64,000 nucleotides of DNA from Alphaproteobacteria bacterium. Lineage in GTDB: Bacteria; Pseudomonadota; Alphaproteobacteria; Caulobacterales; Hyphomonadaceae. The position numbers and the translations under genes are program-made. Positions 25,143-34,214 of this stretch are shown here, piece by piece; position 1 is the stretch's first letter, and every line of letters starts with the position of its first letter. The notes under the pieces were generated by a model that was given only the letters and a program-made list of their open reading frames with translations, was not told where the DNA came from and ran no database searches. The stretch lies in contig JAHJSB010000055.1 in the NCBI GenBank assembly GCA_018830285.1, positions 1 through 64,000 on the forward strand. Reading direction: 5' to 3'.

Positions 25143-26153
25143 CTAGGCCGATAAGGCCCGGCCTTCAAACTTTAAGGTGGCCGCCATCGGGCAATGGTCG
25201 GATGCCTTCGGCGCCATCCAGCCGATTCCGGGGAATCTGAGCCCGGTATACCGGGCGGCATGATAGGGCGAACCGGCCCGGATAATGCGCGTGGCAGGCG
25301 CCGGATTCTGGGCGGCAAGGCGCGGCGACAGGAACATATGGTCGAGTGCGCCGTAGACATCGTCCTCCGGATAGTGATGCGTCCACCTGTCAAACGGATC
25401 AGGTATCGCGCGTGAGGCGAGGTCGACGGCAAACCCGTCATCCAGCAGGGGGCCAAGCCCTGAATTTCCGACCGCCACGCCGTCTACCTGGCGATAATCG
25501 TTGAAGTCGCCCAGAATGACCCAGTCCTCGTCCGCAGGGTGCTTGAACCGGTTCCCGATTACGCGTCGCACCGCCTCGGCCTCAGCCGCGCGCACGCCTC
25601 GGGTCCTCTTCCGCCCGCCATGCATCGACTTGAAATGGCAGACAAACAGGGTCAGCGCGCACCCGTCCTTGGCCACATCCACTTCAAGGCAGTCGCGGCG
25701 GAAAGCATGATCGTTCGCGTCGTGGCCCTCTGGCGGGACAACCCCGAGCGAACCGAATGTCGATCGCGCATGGCTGCGCTGGAAGATCACCGGCAGGCGC
25801 GATAGAAGTGCCACATCGATGCCGCGTGTATCATTGCCCTCGTGCAGCACCCGTTCACCGAATGCACTGCCAGCCCACCGGGCAATGTAGCGGGTGTCGA
25901 ACGCCGTCAGCGTGACAAGGTTTTCGACTTCCTGCAGGGCGCAGACATCCGCCTCGGTCGCCACCAGCGCCTGCGCGGTCAGGGTCCGGTCGTCCTCGGA
26001 CAGCACATTGAAGACGGAATCCACCTGTTCGGCGACCTGGACGTTGTCGACGTCGGTCAGGCGCTGGCGCGCATTGGCGATGCCAGCCCGGCGAAAGTCG
26101 CAGCGCATCATCAGGTTTTCGCAATTGAAGGTCGACAGGCGTATGTCAGGCAT
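25143..26153 (-). CDS. Endonuclease/exonuclease/phosphatase family protein
   Basis: The 336-aa protein shows the EEP fold motifs in order: LSTFNCENL (6-14), ALQEVEN with the metal-binding Glu (about 73-79), WVILGDFND (about 209-217), LDHMFLSP and the terminal SDHCPMAA with the catalytic His. Family members hydrolyse phosphodiesters or phosphomonoesters. No signal peptide is evident, so it should be cytosolic. The substrate (DNA, RNA or lipid headgroup) cannot be told. Confidence 0.88.
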   Translation of the reverse strand: MPDIRLSTFNCENLMMRCDFRRAGIANARQRLTDVDNVQVAEQVDSVFNVLSEDDRTLTAQALVATEADVCALQEVENLVTLTAFDTRYIARWAGSAFGERVLHEGNDTRGIDVALLSRLPVIFQRSHARSTFGSLGVVPPEGHDANDHAFRRDCLEVDVAKDGCALTLFVCHFKSMHGGRKRTRGVRAAEAEAVRRVIGNRFKHPADEDWVILGDFNDYRQVDGVAVGNSGLGPLLDDGFAVDLASRAIPDPFDRWTHHYPEDDVYGALDHMFLSPRLAAQNPAPATRIIRAGSPYHAARYTGLRFPGIGWMAPKASDHCPMAATLKFEGRALSA

Positions 26154-26211
26154 GGTGCGGACACTCGCCCGCGCCCGCCCGCCGCGTCAATGCAAGCTGT
26201 GCGGAACCGGC

Positions 26212-26634
26212 TTAGGCTGCGGTCTCGGCTTTGCTGGCAGTCTTGCGGCCATCCGCCAGACGGTACCCATACAGCTGCAGGCCGCAATAGGCGAACACGA
26301 TGCCAAGATTGGTCGATGCCAGCGTGCCATAGCCCTGGCCACGTGCAGGCTCGAGGATCAGCTCGATAAAGGTCGCGAATCCCAGCGCGATCACCGCCGC
26401 CGTGCCGGACCGGCGCAGGCCGATGGTCAGCGCGACCCAGATTGTCAGTGACGCAAAGGCCACCATGCGGAAAATGTGGTCTTCAATTCCGATCACGCCG
26501 CCTGAATTATAGGCTGTCGCTTTCAGGGCGACAAATATCGCGATCAGGCCGGTCAGGCCCGTGGCGACCATTTTCAGGTTGCCCGAAACCCAGTATTTGC
26601 GCTGGGGGAGCATTTCTTCAGCTGTATCTGACAT
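26212..26634 (-). CDS. Four-helix membrane protein, unknown function
   Basis: The 140-aa protein has hydrophobic stretches at about 20-40, 48-66, 70-90 and 100-120. The short hydrophilic N terminus is (MSDTAEEMLPQRK). I do not recognise the family. The ATG at 26634 is preferred because GAGGTGA lies six bases upstream; the longer frame starting at 26652 would place that signal inside the gene. It is transcribed leftward between motA and the EEP-family gene. Confidence 0.7.
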   Translation of the reverse strand: MSDTAEEMLPQRKYWVSGNLKMVATGLTGLIAIFVALKATAYNSGGVIGIEDHIFRMVAFASLTIWVALTIGLRRSGTAAVIALGFATFIELILEPARGQGYGTLASTNLGIVFAYCGLQLYGYRLADGRKTASKAETAA

Positions 26635-26712
26635 TGCTATCACCTCGTCCATGCGGATCGGGCGACTGTCTCAGAACCGAATTTCGGGACCGTTAAGCAA
26701 TCTCTGGGAATT

Positions 26713-27627
26713 TCAGGCCGCTGTTCGTGACTTGGCAACGAATCGCGAGGCGCTGAGGGCCCGTTCCAGCGTCGACGGGTCCGGCTGAAGGGCGGGCGGG
26801 ATGGTGGTGCGGCCCATTTCCAGCGCTATGCCCGGCTGGAGCCCCTCGGCATAAGCGCCCAGAACCGACCGGATCACATCCAGGAACCGCGCATCCTCCT
26901 CGACAATCTGTCCGAAACGGGCGGCCACCGGGCCCACAAGGCCATACGCGAGAAAGACGCCGAGGAATGTGCCCAGCAGCGCAGATCCGATCATCGCGCC
27001 CAATATGGCCGGCGACTGGTTGATCGACCCCATGGTCCGGATAATGCCCAGAACGGCGGCCACGATGCCGAGCGCCGGCAGGGCGTCGGCCAGCGTGTGC
27101 AGGGCGCCGACAGCCTTCATGCGCTGGTCGAGATAGACGGCAATCGACTGGTCCATCCGGGCCTCTGCCCGGGCCGGATCGGACAGGTCCAGCGCCATCA
27201 GCCGGAAGGCGTCGCAGACCATCCCGCTCGCCGCATCATCATCAAGTATCCGGGGCGCCGCCTGGAAGGCTGCCGAAGTCTCCGGATCCTCGATATCGGA
27301 TTCGATGGCCACGAAACCGCCCTGGCGCGCCTTGCGCATCAACGTGCCGAGCAACACCAGCAGGTCCTGGTAGTCATCACGTCCCCACTTGGCACCACGG
27401 AACGCCTTGGCAAATCCGCCCAGCGCCTCGCGCGACACGCTGAGGGAATTGCCGATCAGCACCGTGCCGACAGCGGCGCCACCAATTAGCGCCAGCTCAA
27501 ATGGTAGCGCATGCATGGCCGCACGTCCTCCGGTCAGCACAAGACCGCCGAAAACAAGGACAATGACGAGAACGAGGCCGACAAGTTGCGCCAAACCGAT
27601 ACCTTTCAAGGCGATGACAGCCCGCAC
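26713..27627 (-). CDS. motA: Flagellar motor stator protein MotA
   Basis: MotA forms the proton-channel ring of the flagellar stator with MotB. The protein has two N-terminal helices (about 12-33 and 38-60), a cytoplasmic loop, and two further helices (about 185-245) with the family segments ALPALGIVAAVLGIIRTMGSI and GTFLGVFLAYGLVGPVA, which include the two conserved prolines. The C-terminal EMGRTTIPPALQP also fits. The start is uncertain. I chose a GTG that gives 304 aa. A TTG at 27609 or an upstream ATG at 27738 are alternatives, none with a clear Shine-Dalgarno. No motB or other flagellar gene is in the window. Confidence 0.85.
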   Translation of the reverse strand: MRAVIALKGIGLAQLVGLVLVIVLVFGGLVLTGGRAAMHALPFELALIGGAAVGTVLIGNSLSVSREALGGFAKAFRGAKWGRDDYQDLLVLLGTLMRKARQGGFVAIESDIEDPETSAAFQAAPRILDDDAASGMVCDAFRLMALDLSDPARAEARMDQSIAVYLDQRMKAVGALHTLADALPALGIVAAVLGIIRTMGSINQSPAILGAMIGSALLGTFLGVFLAYGLVGPVAARFGQIVEEDARFLDVIRSVLGAYAEGLQPGIALEMGRTTIPPALQPDPSTLERALSASRFVAKSRTAA

Positions 27628-27770
27628 TCTGCGCAGAAGGGTCTTAACCCTGCGTTTCTTTTGGCCCGTCCGGCATGCGCCTGTTCCGGGCGGTTGATCG
27701 GTCCGGGCGGTGCACGTATCAATAGGCCGAAGCGTCATCGGGGGTGGCGCACAGGAGGCCGATCCAGCCC

Positions 27771-28250
27771 ATGCGCATTTTCCTCGCCGCCATCACGTTT
27801 TCCGCCGTCGCCGCGCCATGTGTCGCACAGCAATACGTTGCCAATGACGGCTACCGCGTCTGTGCCGCCGAGCAGACCGAACAGGGACGCGCCGTCGTCA
27901 GGACAGCCTGCGGCGATGTCCAGCGCCCCGATATTCCAGCGGTACTCACATCGCTGGCCGACCTCGAATCCGCGCGCGCGGCGCGCGAATCCTTCACTCA
28001 GGAAATCGACACCTACGCAACCTGCGTCTCCGATTTCATCGGATCCTATCGCCGGCCCGGTGGCGACGCCGCCAGCCTTGCGCCGGACCAGGCCGCCTGC
28101 GCGCATTCATGGGCCGAGGAGCAGGCGACCGAAGCGGTGCGTGCATTTGGCCGCGCCTGCATCGATTTTTCCAACCGTTCAATGATGGATTCCCGCCTCT
28201 CACCCTGGTCTGGCGAATGCTACCCACCCGTCTCCGGAGACAATGGATAA
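27771..28250 (+). CDS. Secreted protein of unknown function
   Basis: The 159-aa product begins with a signal peptide (MRIFLAAITFSAVAAPCVAQ, cut near residue 20). The mature part is rich in Ala, Asp, Glu and Arg, with Cys at several positions (VCAAEQ, TACGD, YATCVSDF, ACAHSW, RACIDF, GECYPP) that could form disulfide bonds in the periplasm. I do not recognise the family. AGGAGG precedes the chosen ATG by 12 bases. It is divergent from motA. Confidence 0.75.
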   Translation: MRIFLAAITFSAVAAPCVAQQYVANDGYRVCAAEQTEQGRAVVRTACGDVQRPDIPAVLTSLADLESARAARESFTQEIDTYATCVSDFIGSYRRPGGDAASLAPDQAACAHSWAEEQATEAVRAFGRACIDFSNRSMMDSRLSPWSGECYPPVSGDNG

Positions 28251-28295
28251 GTCTCCCGCTGGACATTCTTACCCCTCCAGTCGATTAGTCTGGAC

Positions 28296-29567
28296 ATGAC
28301 CCAGACAGTCGATCCCCTTCAAGATGTGCCGCGGCCCGAACGCCGCGGCGCTTTCTTTTTGCTGTTCTTTTCCCTCATGGCCATCGGCGCCGGCAACACG
28401 ATGCTGATCGCCGCCGTGCTGCCGCCGATGACGCGCGAACTCAACCTGCCCGACTGGATGGCCGGGTCGATTTTCGCGCTGTCGGCCTTCTGGTGGTCGG
28501 TGACGTCGCCATTCTGGGGCAAGAAATCGAACCGCTGGGGCCGGCGTCCGGTCGCCGCCATGGGGCTTGCCGGTTACGGCCTGTCGATGACGCTCCTCCT
28601 GGTCTTCGGCTGGCTCAGCCTCAATCACGTGATCACGGGCACGGCGCTGATCTTCATCTGCCTTGCCGCGTCGCGGTCCATGTTTGGCCTGCTGGGCTCG
28701 GGTGCGAATCCGGCCGCGCAGGCCTATGTCGCCGACCGGACGAGCCCGGTCGAGCGCCAGTCGGAAATTGCCTTCATCACGTCCGGTTTCAGCGTCGGCA
28801 CCGTGATCGGCCCTGCAATCGCCGCAGCGCTTGTCGCCACCGCCGGCCTGCTCAGCCCGCTGGCCGTCACCGCCGTGATCGCCTTCACCATGTCCGCGCT
28901 GATCTGGTTCCGCCTGCCGGAACAACGCGCCCCGGTCACCGACGCCACTCAATACGATGATGAAACCGGTGGCCACGGCCTCTGGCGCTCGGGCACGGTC
29001 CTGCCCTTCCTTATTTTTGCTGTCTGCCTGTCACTGACCACCGGCATCCTGACCCAGGTATTCGTCTTCACCGTGATGGACCGGATGGGTGTGTCAGGCC
29101 GGGAGGCCGCGCAATTCACTGGCCCCGCTTTCACCGTCGGCGCACTCGCCGTGCTGCTCGCCCAGCTCGTCCTGATCCCGCGCCTCAAGATGCGCAACAA
29201 GACACTGATGATGGTCGGCTGCGTGCCGCTTTTCCTCGGCGCGATCATTCTCGTGTTTGCGCGCGACTATGCCAGCCTCATCCTCGCACAATTCTGTATC
29301 GGCCTCGGTCAGGGCCTCGCCCGGCCCGGCTTCTCCAGCGGCGCATCGCTGGCAGTCTCGCCACAGCTTCAGGGCAATGTCGCCGGGCTCGTGATCTCGG
29401 CCAATGGCATGGGCTTCATCATCACGCCCTTCTTCGGCCTGTTCCTGTACGAATACGTGAACCCGCACCTGCCTTTCGTGATCTGCGCGGGCCTGCTGGT
29501 CTTCATGATCCTGTTCGCCCGGTTCGGCCTCAAGGATGGTGTCGGCGAATATGCCGAGACCGACTGA
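28296..29567 (+). CDS. Major facilitator superfamily transporter
   Basis: The 423-aa protein has about 12 membrane helices in two halves. The loop between helices 2 and 3 has the MFS pattern FWGKKSNRWGRRP (about 71-83), and MFGLLGSGANPAAQAYVAD fits the drug-exporter type of helix 5. It likely exports a small molecule by proton antiport; the substrate is unknown. It begins 45 bp after the secreted-protein gene and ends one base before the convergent transglycosylase gene. Confidence 0.9.
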   Translation: MTQTVDPLQDVPRPERRGAFFLLFFSLMAIGAGNTMLIAAVLPPMTRELNLPDWMAGSIFALSAFWWSVTSPFWGKKSNRWGRRPVAAMGLAGYGLSMTLLLVFGWLSLNHVITGTALIFICLAASRSMFGLLGSGANPAAQAYVADRTSPVERQSEIAFITSGFSVGTVIGPAIAAALVATAGLLSPLAVTAVIAFTMSALIWFRLPEQRAPVTDATQYDDETGGHGLWRSGTVLPFLIFAVCLSLTTGILTQVFVFTVMDRMGVSGREAAQFTGPAFTVGALAVLLAQLVLIPRLKMRNKTLMMVGCVPLFLGAIILVFARDYASLILAQFCIGLGQGLARPGFSSGASLAVSPQLQGNVAGLVISANGMGFIITPFFGLFLYEYVNPHLPFVICAGLLVFMILFARFGLKDGVGEYAETD

Positions 29568-30929
29568 TCAGCTCGGGCCTTCGGTCGCCGACGACACCCC
29601 GAAATTGCTCCCCCCAACACCATCTGTCACCAGAGCCAGCATGTCCTTGGTCGGATAGCCGTCGGCCACCAGTCCGCGCGATTTCTGGAATCCCATCAGC
29701 GCCAGTTTCGTCTGGCGACCGGGAATCCCGTCCACCGGCCCGGCGCTGAATCCGCGCCCGTTGAGGCCCGCCTGCAGCGCCTTGATGTCGGCCACCGACA
29801 GGGGCCTCAGGTGCGTCGGCCAGGGCGTGACCGGTCCGCCTTTTCCGATGACGGCATTACCCGCCATGCCGACCGCAAAGGCGTAGGAGTCGGCATTGTT
29901 GTAAGATTTGAACACCTTGAAATTGTTGAACAGCAGGTATTTCGGTCCCTCGGCGCCCGCTGGCAGCCAGAGTTGCGAGAAATCCGCTCCGCCGGTCTCG
30001 AAGGGTCCGCCTGCGATCGGCACCAGGCCGGCTGCCCGCCACGTATCTATGCGCCGCTCATTGCCATCGGCCAGGCTGAAGTCGAACCCGGCTGGCACGG
30101 CCACTTCGATTCCCCAGGGCTGGCCCATCGCATAACCGGATTTCCTCAGGTAATTGGCCGCCGAGGCGAGCGCGTCACCTTCGTTTTTCCAGACGTCCTT
30201 GTGCCCGTCGCCGTCGAAATCCTCGGCATAGGCCAGGTAGCTGGACGGCATGAACTGCGTCTGCCCCATCGCCCCGGCCCAGCCCGCGATGAGATCCGAG
30301 CGTTCGGCATCGCCGCGCTCGACCATTTTCATCACGGCGAACAATTCTTTCTCGGCAAAGGCCCGCCGACGCCCCTCGACCGCCATGTTGGCCAGCACGT
30401 TGCCGGCGTCGAAATTGCCGATCACCGCGCCATAGCTCGTTTCCATGCCCCATATCGCGACCAGGACCTGCCTGTCGACGCCGTACCGCGCCTCAAGATC
30501 GGCGAACATGCCTGGGTGGAGGGCGAGACGCTCCCGGCCATTGCTGATCCGGCTCTCGCCGAGCGGCACCTTGAGATAATCCCAGATCGGCTTGGCGAAC
30601 TCGGCCTGGTCGCTGATACCTGTGGCGGCGACCTGGAGATTGGATCCCAGCCAGAGCGGGATCGGCTCGATACCGGTGAGCAGCGATTCCACCAGCGCCC
30701 GGTCATGGCCCGCTTCCAGCGCCCGGTTGGAAAAATCCGCGCGCCAGGCGTCCATCTCGGCATGGCCGGACGACTTATAGCTGATGGGGCCCGTCTGCGG
30801 CGCGACGACAGGCGGATTGCCCGTCACGGGCGGTTTCACTGCATGCGGGCCGGCGGCACATGACGCGAGCAGCCCCGTCAGGGCGGCGGCTGCCAGCCAT
30901 TGCGTCCTGGCAATGCCATTCTGTATCAT
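29568..30929 (-). CDS. Lytic murein transglycosylase (MltB family) with peptidoglycan-binding domain
   Basis: The 453-aa lipoprotein (LASC, Cys24) cleaves the glycan strand of peptidoglycan to form 1,6-anhydro-muropeptides. The catalytic Glu163 sits in IWGMETSYG (159-167), and GAMGQTQFMPSSY is the family hallmark. A C-terminal peptidoglycan-binding domain is at about 385-445 (IKALQAGLNGRGFSAGPVDG). The ATG at 30929 begins the signal peptide; the longer frame has no support. It is divergent from rpmJ. Confidence 0.93.
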   Translation of the reverse strand: MIQNGIARTQWLAAAALTGLLASCAAGPHAVKPPVTGNPPVVAPQTGPISYKSSGHAEMDAWRADFSNRALEAGHDRALVESLLTGIEPIPLWLGSNLQVAATGISDQAEFAKPIWDYLKVPLGESRISNGRERLALHPGMFADLEARYGVDRQVLVAIWGMETSYGAVIGNFDAGNVLANMAVEGRRRAFAEKELFAVMKMVERGDAERSDLIAGWAGAMGQTQFMPSSYLAYAEDFDGDGHKDVWKNEGDALASAANYLRKSGYAMGQPWGIEVAVPAGFDFSLADGNERRIDTWRAAGLVPIAGGPFETGGADFSQLWLPAGAEGPKYLLFNNFKVFKSYNNADSYAFAVGMAGNAVIGKGGPVTPWPTHLRPLSVADIKALQAGLNGRGFSAGPVDGIPGRQTKLALMGFQKSRGLVADGYPTKDMLALVTDGVGGSNFGVSSATEGPS

Positions 30930-31041
30930 TGTCACTCTCCGTCGGAATGTGGGCGCGTGACAGCGCGCGTCCTTGACTCTGCTACCCGGATTCATTACTC
31001 GCACCGCTTTCCTAATATCACATGATCGTCAGGCCAGGCCC

Positions 31042-31167
31042 ATGAAAGTCCGCTCGTCACTTAAGTCCCTCAAGGCACGTCACCGCGATTGCAAGATCGT
31101 GCGCCGTAAGGGCCGCGTATACGTGATCAACAAGACCAACCCGCGCTTTAAAGCGAAACAGGCCTGA
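31042..31167 (+). CDS. rpmJ: Ribosomal protein L36
   Basis: This 41-aa protein ([19 protein letters not shown] and a basic C terminus, [12 protein letters not shown]) is the L36 of the large ribosomal subunit. It is of the short type with a single cysteine, lacking the four-residue zinc site (C-minus form). The ATG is the one that starts MKVRSSLK; the upstream extension of the frame is not coding. It precedes the HAD phosphatase by 31 bp and has no other ribosomal genes nearby, as often seen for this paralogue. Confidence 0.97.
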   Translation: MKVRSSLKSLKARHRDCKIVRRKGRVYVINKTNPRFKAKQA

Positions 31168-31198
31168 GCCGAAGATGAACAGGCAATGAGGCGGGAAA

Positions 31199-31810
31199 AT
31201 GACCGTTTCGATTGCCCTGTTCGATCTCGGTCGCGTCGTGCTCGATTGGGAGCCATCGCGCCTCTACGACAAAATTTTTGACACCAGAGACGCCCGGGAT
31301 CACTTCCTGGATTCCGTCTGTACGATGGCTTGGCATATGCGCCATGATGCCGGGGTCAGCTTTGCCGACAATGCTGACGCGCTCATCGCCGACCATCCCG
31401 AACAGGAATCCGAGATCCGCGCCTGGGGCGGGCGCTGGATGGAGATGTTCGATGGCTATATCGAGGGCACGCCCGACCTGGTCGAACGCCTGCACGCGCG
31501 CAATGTGCCCCTCTACGCCCTCACCAACATGCCATCCGAGACCTGGCCCGTGATGCAGCAGCATTTCGGCCCGGTGCTGGACCGGTTCCGCCACGTCGTC
31601 GTTTCCGGCGACCTCGGCATGACCAAGCCCGATCCCGCGATCTACCAGCATACGCTCGAGGCAATCGGCCATCCGGATCCGGCTGCCGTCCTGTTCATCG
31701 ACGACAGCGCGCCCAATATCGCCGCCGCCGACAAGCTCGGATTTGTCACCCATCACTTCACCGGCGCCGCAGGTCTCGAGGCCGCTTTGGCGCATTACGG
31801 CCTGGTGTGA
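31199..31810 (+). CDS. HAD-superfamily phosphatase (subfamily IA, YihX-like)
   Basis: The 203-aa protein has HAD motif I in FDLGRVVLDW (8-17, nucleophile Asp9, with Gly in place of the second Asp as in YihX-type enzymes), motif II in ALTNM (about 108-112), Lys in MTKPDP (about 141-146) and motif IV in FIDDSAPNIAAA (about 163-174). By analogy it may dephosphorylate a sugar phosphate. GAGGCGGGA precedes the ATG. Confidence 0.9.
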   Translation: MTVSIALFDLGRVVLDWEPSRLYDKIFDTRDARDHFLDSVCTMAWHMRHDAGVSFADNADALIADHPEQESEIRAWGGRWMEMFDGYIEGTPDLVERLHARNVPLYALTNMPSETWPVMQQHFGPVLDRFRHVVVSGDLGMTKPDPAIYQHTLEAIGHPDPAAVLFIDDSAPNIAAADKLGFVTHHFTGAAGLEAALAHYGLV

Positions 31811-31858
31811 TGCAAACTTGATGTTGCCGCCACGTGCTTCCCGGCCATATTGATCCTC

Positions 31859-32389
31859 ATGTTCAAACGCTTGCTCCTCGCAGCCCTCATCTTTGCCGGG
31901 CAGGCCGTCGCCGGCCCCTCGGACGAGATGTTTGAAAAGCTACACAATGCCCCGAGCGAAAGCGAAGCCAATGATGTCGCCCAGGACATCTGGGCCTCAT
32001 GGATGGATTCCGGGTCTCCGACCGTCGACATGATCATGCAGCGCGCCGTCGATGCCCAGATGATCGGAGACTTTGAAACGGCCCGCGCCTTCTATGACCG
32101 CGCCATCCTGATCGCGCCCGACTATGCCGAGGCCTGGAGTCGGCGTGCAGGCCTTTTCCTCAATGATGAAAACTTCCCGGAAGCCCTGCGCGACCTCAAT
32201 GAGGCGCTGCGGCTCGAACCCCGCCATTTCGGCGCCTGGGCCGGGCTCGGCATCATGATGGAGGCGATGGGGGCAGAAAAAGAGGCCCTTGAGGCCTACC
32301 GGCAGGCGCTATCAATCTATCCGTTCATGACCGAGGCGATGCAGGCCGAAAAACGCCTGTCCAAGGTCGCCGAAGGCCAGGGGCTTTGA
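31859..32389 (+). CDS. Secreted tetratricopeptide-repeat protein
   Basis: The 176-aa protein has a signal peptide (MFKRLLLAALIFAGQAVA, about 1-18) and at least two TPR units at about 66-99 and 100-133 (MIGDFETARAFYDRAILIAP, FPEALRDLNEALRLEPRH), then a partial third. TPRs mediate protein-protein contacts; it would act in the periplasm. The ATG at 31859 is preferred over an upstream TTG. It ends five bases before the alpha/beta-hydrolase start, so the two are co-transcribed. Confidence 0.85.
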   Translation: MFKRLLLAALIFAGQAVAGPSDEMFEKLHNAPSESEANDVAQDIWASWMDSGSPTVDMIMQRAVDAQMIGDFETARAFYDRAILIAPDYAEAWSRRAGLFLNDENFPEALRDLNEALRLEPRHFGAWAGLGIMMEAMGAEKEALEAYRQALSIYPFMTEAMQAEKRLSKVAEGQGL

Positions 32390-32394
32390 CGCGC

Positions 32395-33348
32395 ATGATC
32401 AGCCTCACCCTTCTGGCCGTCTCGTTCGTCAGCGTCGGCGGTGTCGGCGCCTGCGTCTCGAGCGCCGCCTATACGTCGAAAGTCCAGCGGGCAAACCCCG
32501 CCTCGACTGGCCAGATGCTGACCGTCAACGGCCATGGCGTGAATGTCCTGACTGCCGGCACGTCCGGCCCGCCCGTCCTGATGATCCACGGCGCCAGCGC
32601 CAATGCCCGCGAATTCAACTGGACGCTCGCCCCGCGCCTCGGCGATGACTACCGCGTCCTGATGGCCGACCGGCCGGGCCACGGCTATTCCGAACGCTTC
32701 GAGGGCGCCGAACAGCTTGAAGCGCAGGCTGCGCAGATGGCTGGCGTGCTCGACCAGATGGCACCCGGCGAAAAGGCCGTGATCGTCGGCCATTCCTTCG
32801 GCGGCGCGGTGGCGCTCCGCCTCGCGCTCGACCGGCCCGATCTCGTGCAGGGCCTCGTCCTCATCGCGCCCGTCACGCATGACTGGGGCGGCGGCGGGCA
32901 TGCCTGGTATAATGGCCTTGCTGCCGCGCCCATGGTCGGGCCGATGTTTACCCAGCTCGTGCCGACCGTCGGGCCGCAACAGGTCCGGGCCGGCATCGAC
33001 GGCGTGTTCGATCCTGCGCCCGTGCCGGAGAAATATTTCGAGCAGTCAGCCATCGGGCTGCTGTTTCGCCCGCCAAACTTCAGGGCCAATGCGCAGGACG
33101 TGCGCCGGCTCGAAGCCGAACTTGCCCAACAGTCGCTTCGCTACCCCGAACTCAAGGTCCCCATCACCGTCTTCTCGGGCAGCCAGGACACGGTGATCTC
33201 GCCGAAGCTCCATGTCGGCGAATTGAAGAAACAGGTTCCGGTCGATCTCGTGATCCTGCCGGATGAAGGCCACATGCCCCACCACGCCCACGGCGCGGAT
33301 GTCGCGGTTGCGATACGGCGTCTGGCCACGGGCGGTAAGTCTCGCTAA
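32395..33348 (+). CDS. Alpha/beta-fold hydrolase, probably exported
   Basis: The 317-aa enzyme has the serine nucleophile elbow GHSFGG (132-137, Ser134), an oxyanion segment (MIHGASANAREF), a probable Asp in SGSQDTVIS and His in PDEGHMPHH. The first 22 residues are hydrophobic and end in VGAC (Cys20), so it may be a lipoprotein. It is likely an esterase/lipase; the substrate is unknown. It follows the TPR gene at five bases. Confidence 0.85.
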   Translation: MISLTLLAVSFVSVGGVGACVSSAAYTSKVQRANPASTGQMLTVNGHGVNVLTAGTSGPPVLMIHGASANAREFNWTLAPRLGDDYRVLMADRPGHGYSERFEGAEQLEAQAAQMAGVLDQMAPGEKAVIVGHSFGGAVALRLALDRPDLVQGLVLIAPVTHDWGGGGHAWYNGLAAAPMVGPMFTQLVPTVGPQQVRAGIDGVFDPAPVPEKYFEQSAIGLLFRPPNFRANAQDVRRLEAELAQQSLRYPELKVPITVFSGSQDTVISPKLHVGELKKQVPVDLVILPDEGHMPHHAHGADVAVAIRRLATGGKSR

Positions 33349-33393
33349 GAGGCTCGGCCTGCCTGCCACCATATCGATTCGAGGATCACCTTC

Positions 33394-33654
33394 ATGGAAG
33401 ACGCTGCCGCCACGCACCTGACCGAGACCACCAAGGAAAAGCTTCGCCAGACCGTTTCGAAAATCGAGCGGCTGGAAGAAGAGAAGAAAGAGGTCGCCGA
33501 GCAGATCAAGGATATCTATGCCGAAGCCAAGGCCTTCGGCTTCGACGTCAAGGCGCTGCGCCAGGTCATCCGTCTTCGCAAAGTCGAAAAGGCTGATCGC
33601 GAAGAACAGGAAATGATGCTCGAACTTTACCTCATGGCGACCGGCGACGCCTGA
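33394..33654 (+). CDS. gapR: GapR nucleoid-associated protein (DUF2312)
   Basis: The 86-aa protein is a full-length DUF2312 member: two long helices with heptad character (KLRQTVSKIERLEEEKKEVAE) and the segment FGFDVKALRQVIRLRK. In Caulobacter, GapR clamps overtwisted DNA ahead of polymerases and aids chromosome replication. GAGGA lies upstream of the ATG. Its neighbours here, a hydrolase and a basic low-complexity protein, give no functional hint. Confidence 0.93.
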   Translation: MEDAAATHLTETTKEKLRQTVSKIERLEEEKKEVAEQIKDIYAEAKAFGFDVKALRQVIRLRKVEKADREEQEMMLELYLMATGDA

Positions 33655-33695
33655 ATCAATTGGCCTTTGTGCCGGATTGAACTAACATCCCCTGC

Positions 33696-34187
33696 ATGTC
33701 CCGGGATGTCGACGAGCGTAAGAAACGTGCCGCCCTGCGCAAGCTGCGCAAGGCCGCCGCGCTCGCCGAACAGGGCCTCGGTCCCGAACTCTCCGATTGG
33801 GAGCGCCAGTTCCTCGAAGAGATCGAAGCGCGCATCGAGACCTATGGCTCGGCCTTTGCCGATCCAGAGAAGGGCGCCGAAGGCGAGGCCCTCTCCAGCC
33901 TCCAGCGCATCAAGCTGAAAGAAATCGACAAGAAGGCGCGCGGCAAGGGCAAGTCAGGGTTCAAGTCGAAGACGCGCCCGGCCTACACGCCGCGTGTGCG
34001 CGACATCGCCGCAGAGGACGAAGAGCCTCCCGTCGCTCCGTCCGGACCACCTCCGTCCCGCCCCATGGCACCCCGGCTGGTGACCGCTCCCACACACCCG
34101 CCACCCCCGCAGGACACCCCGGCCACCCCCACGCCACGACCCCGTTTTCGGGTAATCGAGGGTGGCAGGCAGACCGCAGACGACTGA
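33696..34187 (+). CDS. Basic, partly disordered hypothetical protein next to gapR
   Basis: The 163-aa protein is unrecognised. Residues 1-60 are a charged helical region (DERKKRAALRKLRKAA, then DWERQFLEEIEARIETYG). Residues 75-100 are very basic (KEIDKKARGKGKSGFKSK). Residues 108-150 are Pro-rich and likely disordered, ending in FRVIEGGRQTADD. It follows gapR by 41 bp with no evident terminator. Nucleic-acid binding is plausible from charge alone. Confidence 0.7.
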   Translation: MSRDVDERKKRAALRKLRKAAALAEQGLGPELSDWERQFLEEIEARIETYGSAFADPEKGAEGEALSSLQRIKLKEIDKKARGKGKSGFKSKTRPAYTPRVRDIAAEDEEPPVAPSGPPPSRPMAPRLVTAPTHPPPPQDTPATPTPRPRFRVIEGGRQTADD

Positions 34188-34214
34188 CCCTTTCCCCCGG
34201 ACAAGAGGCGACAC

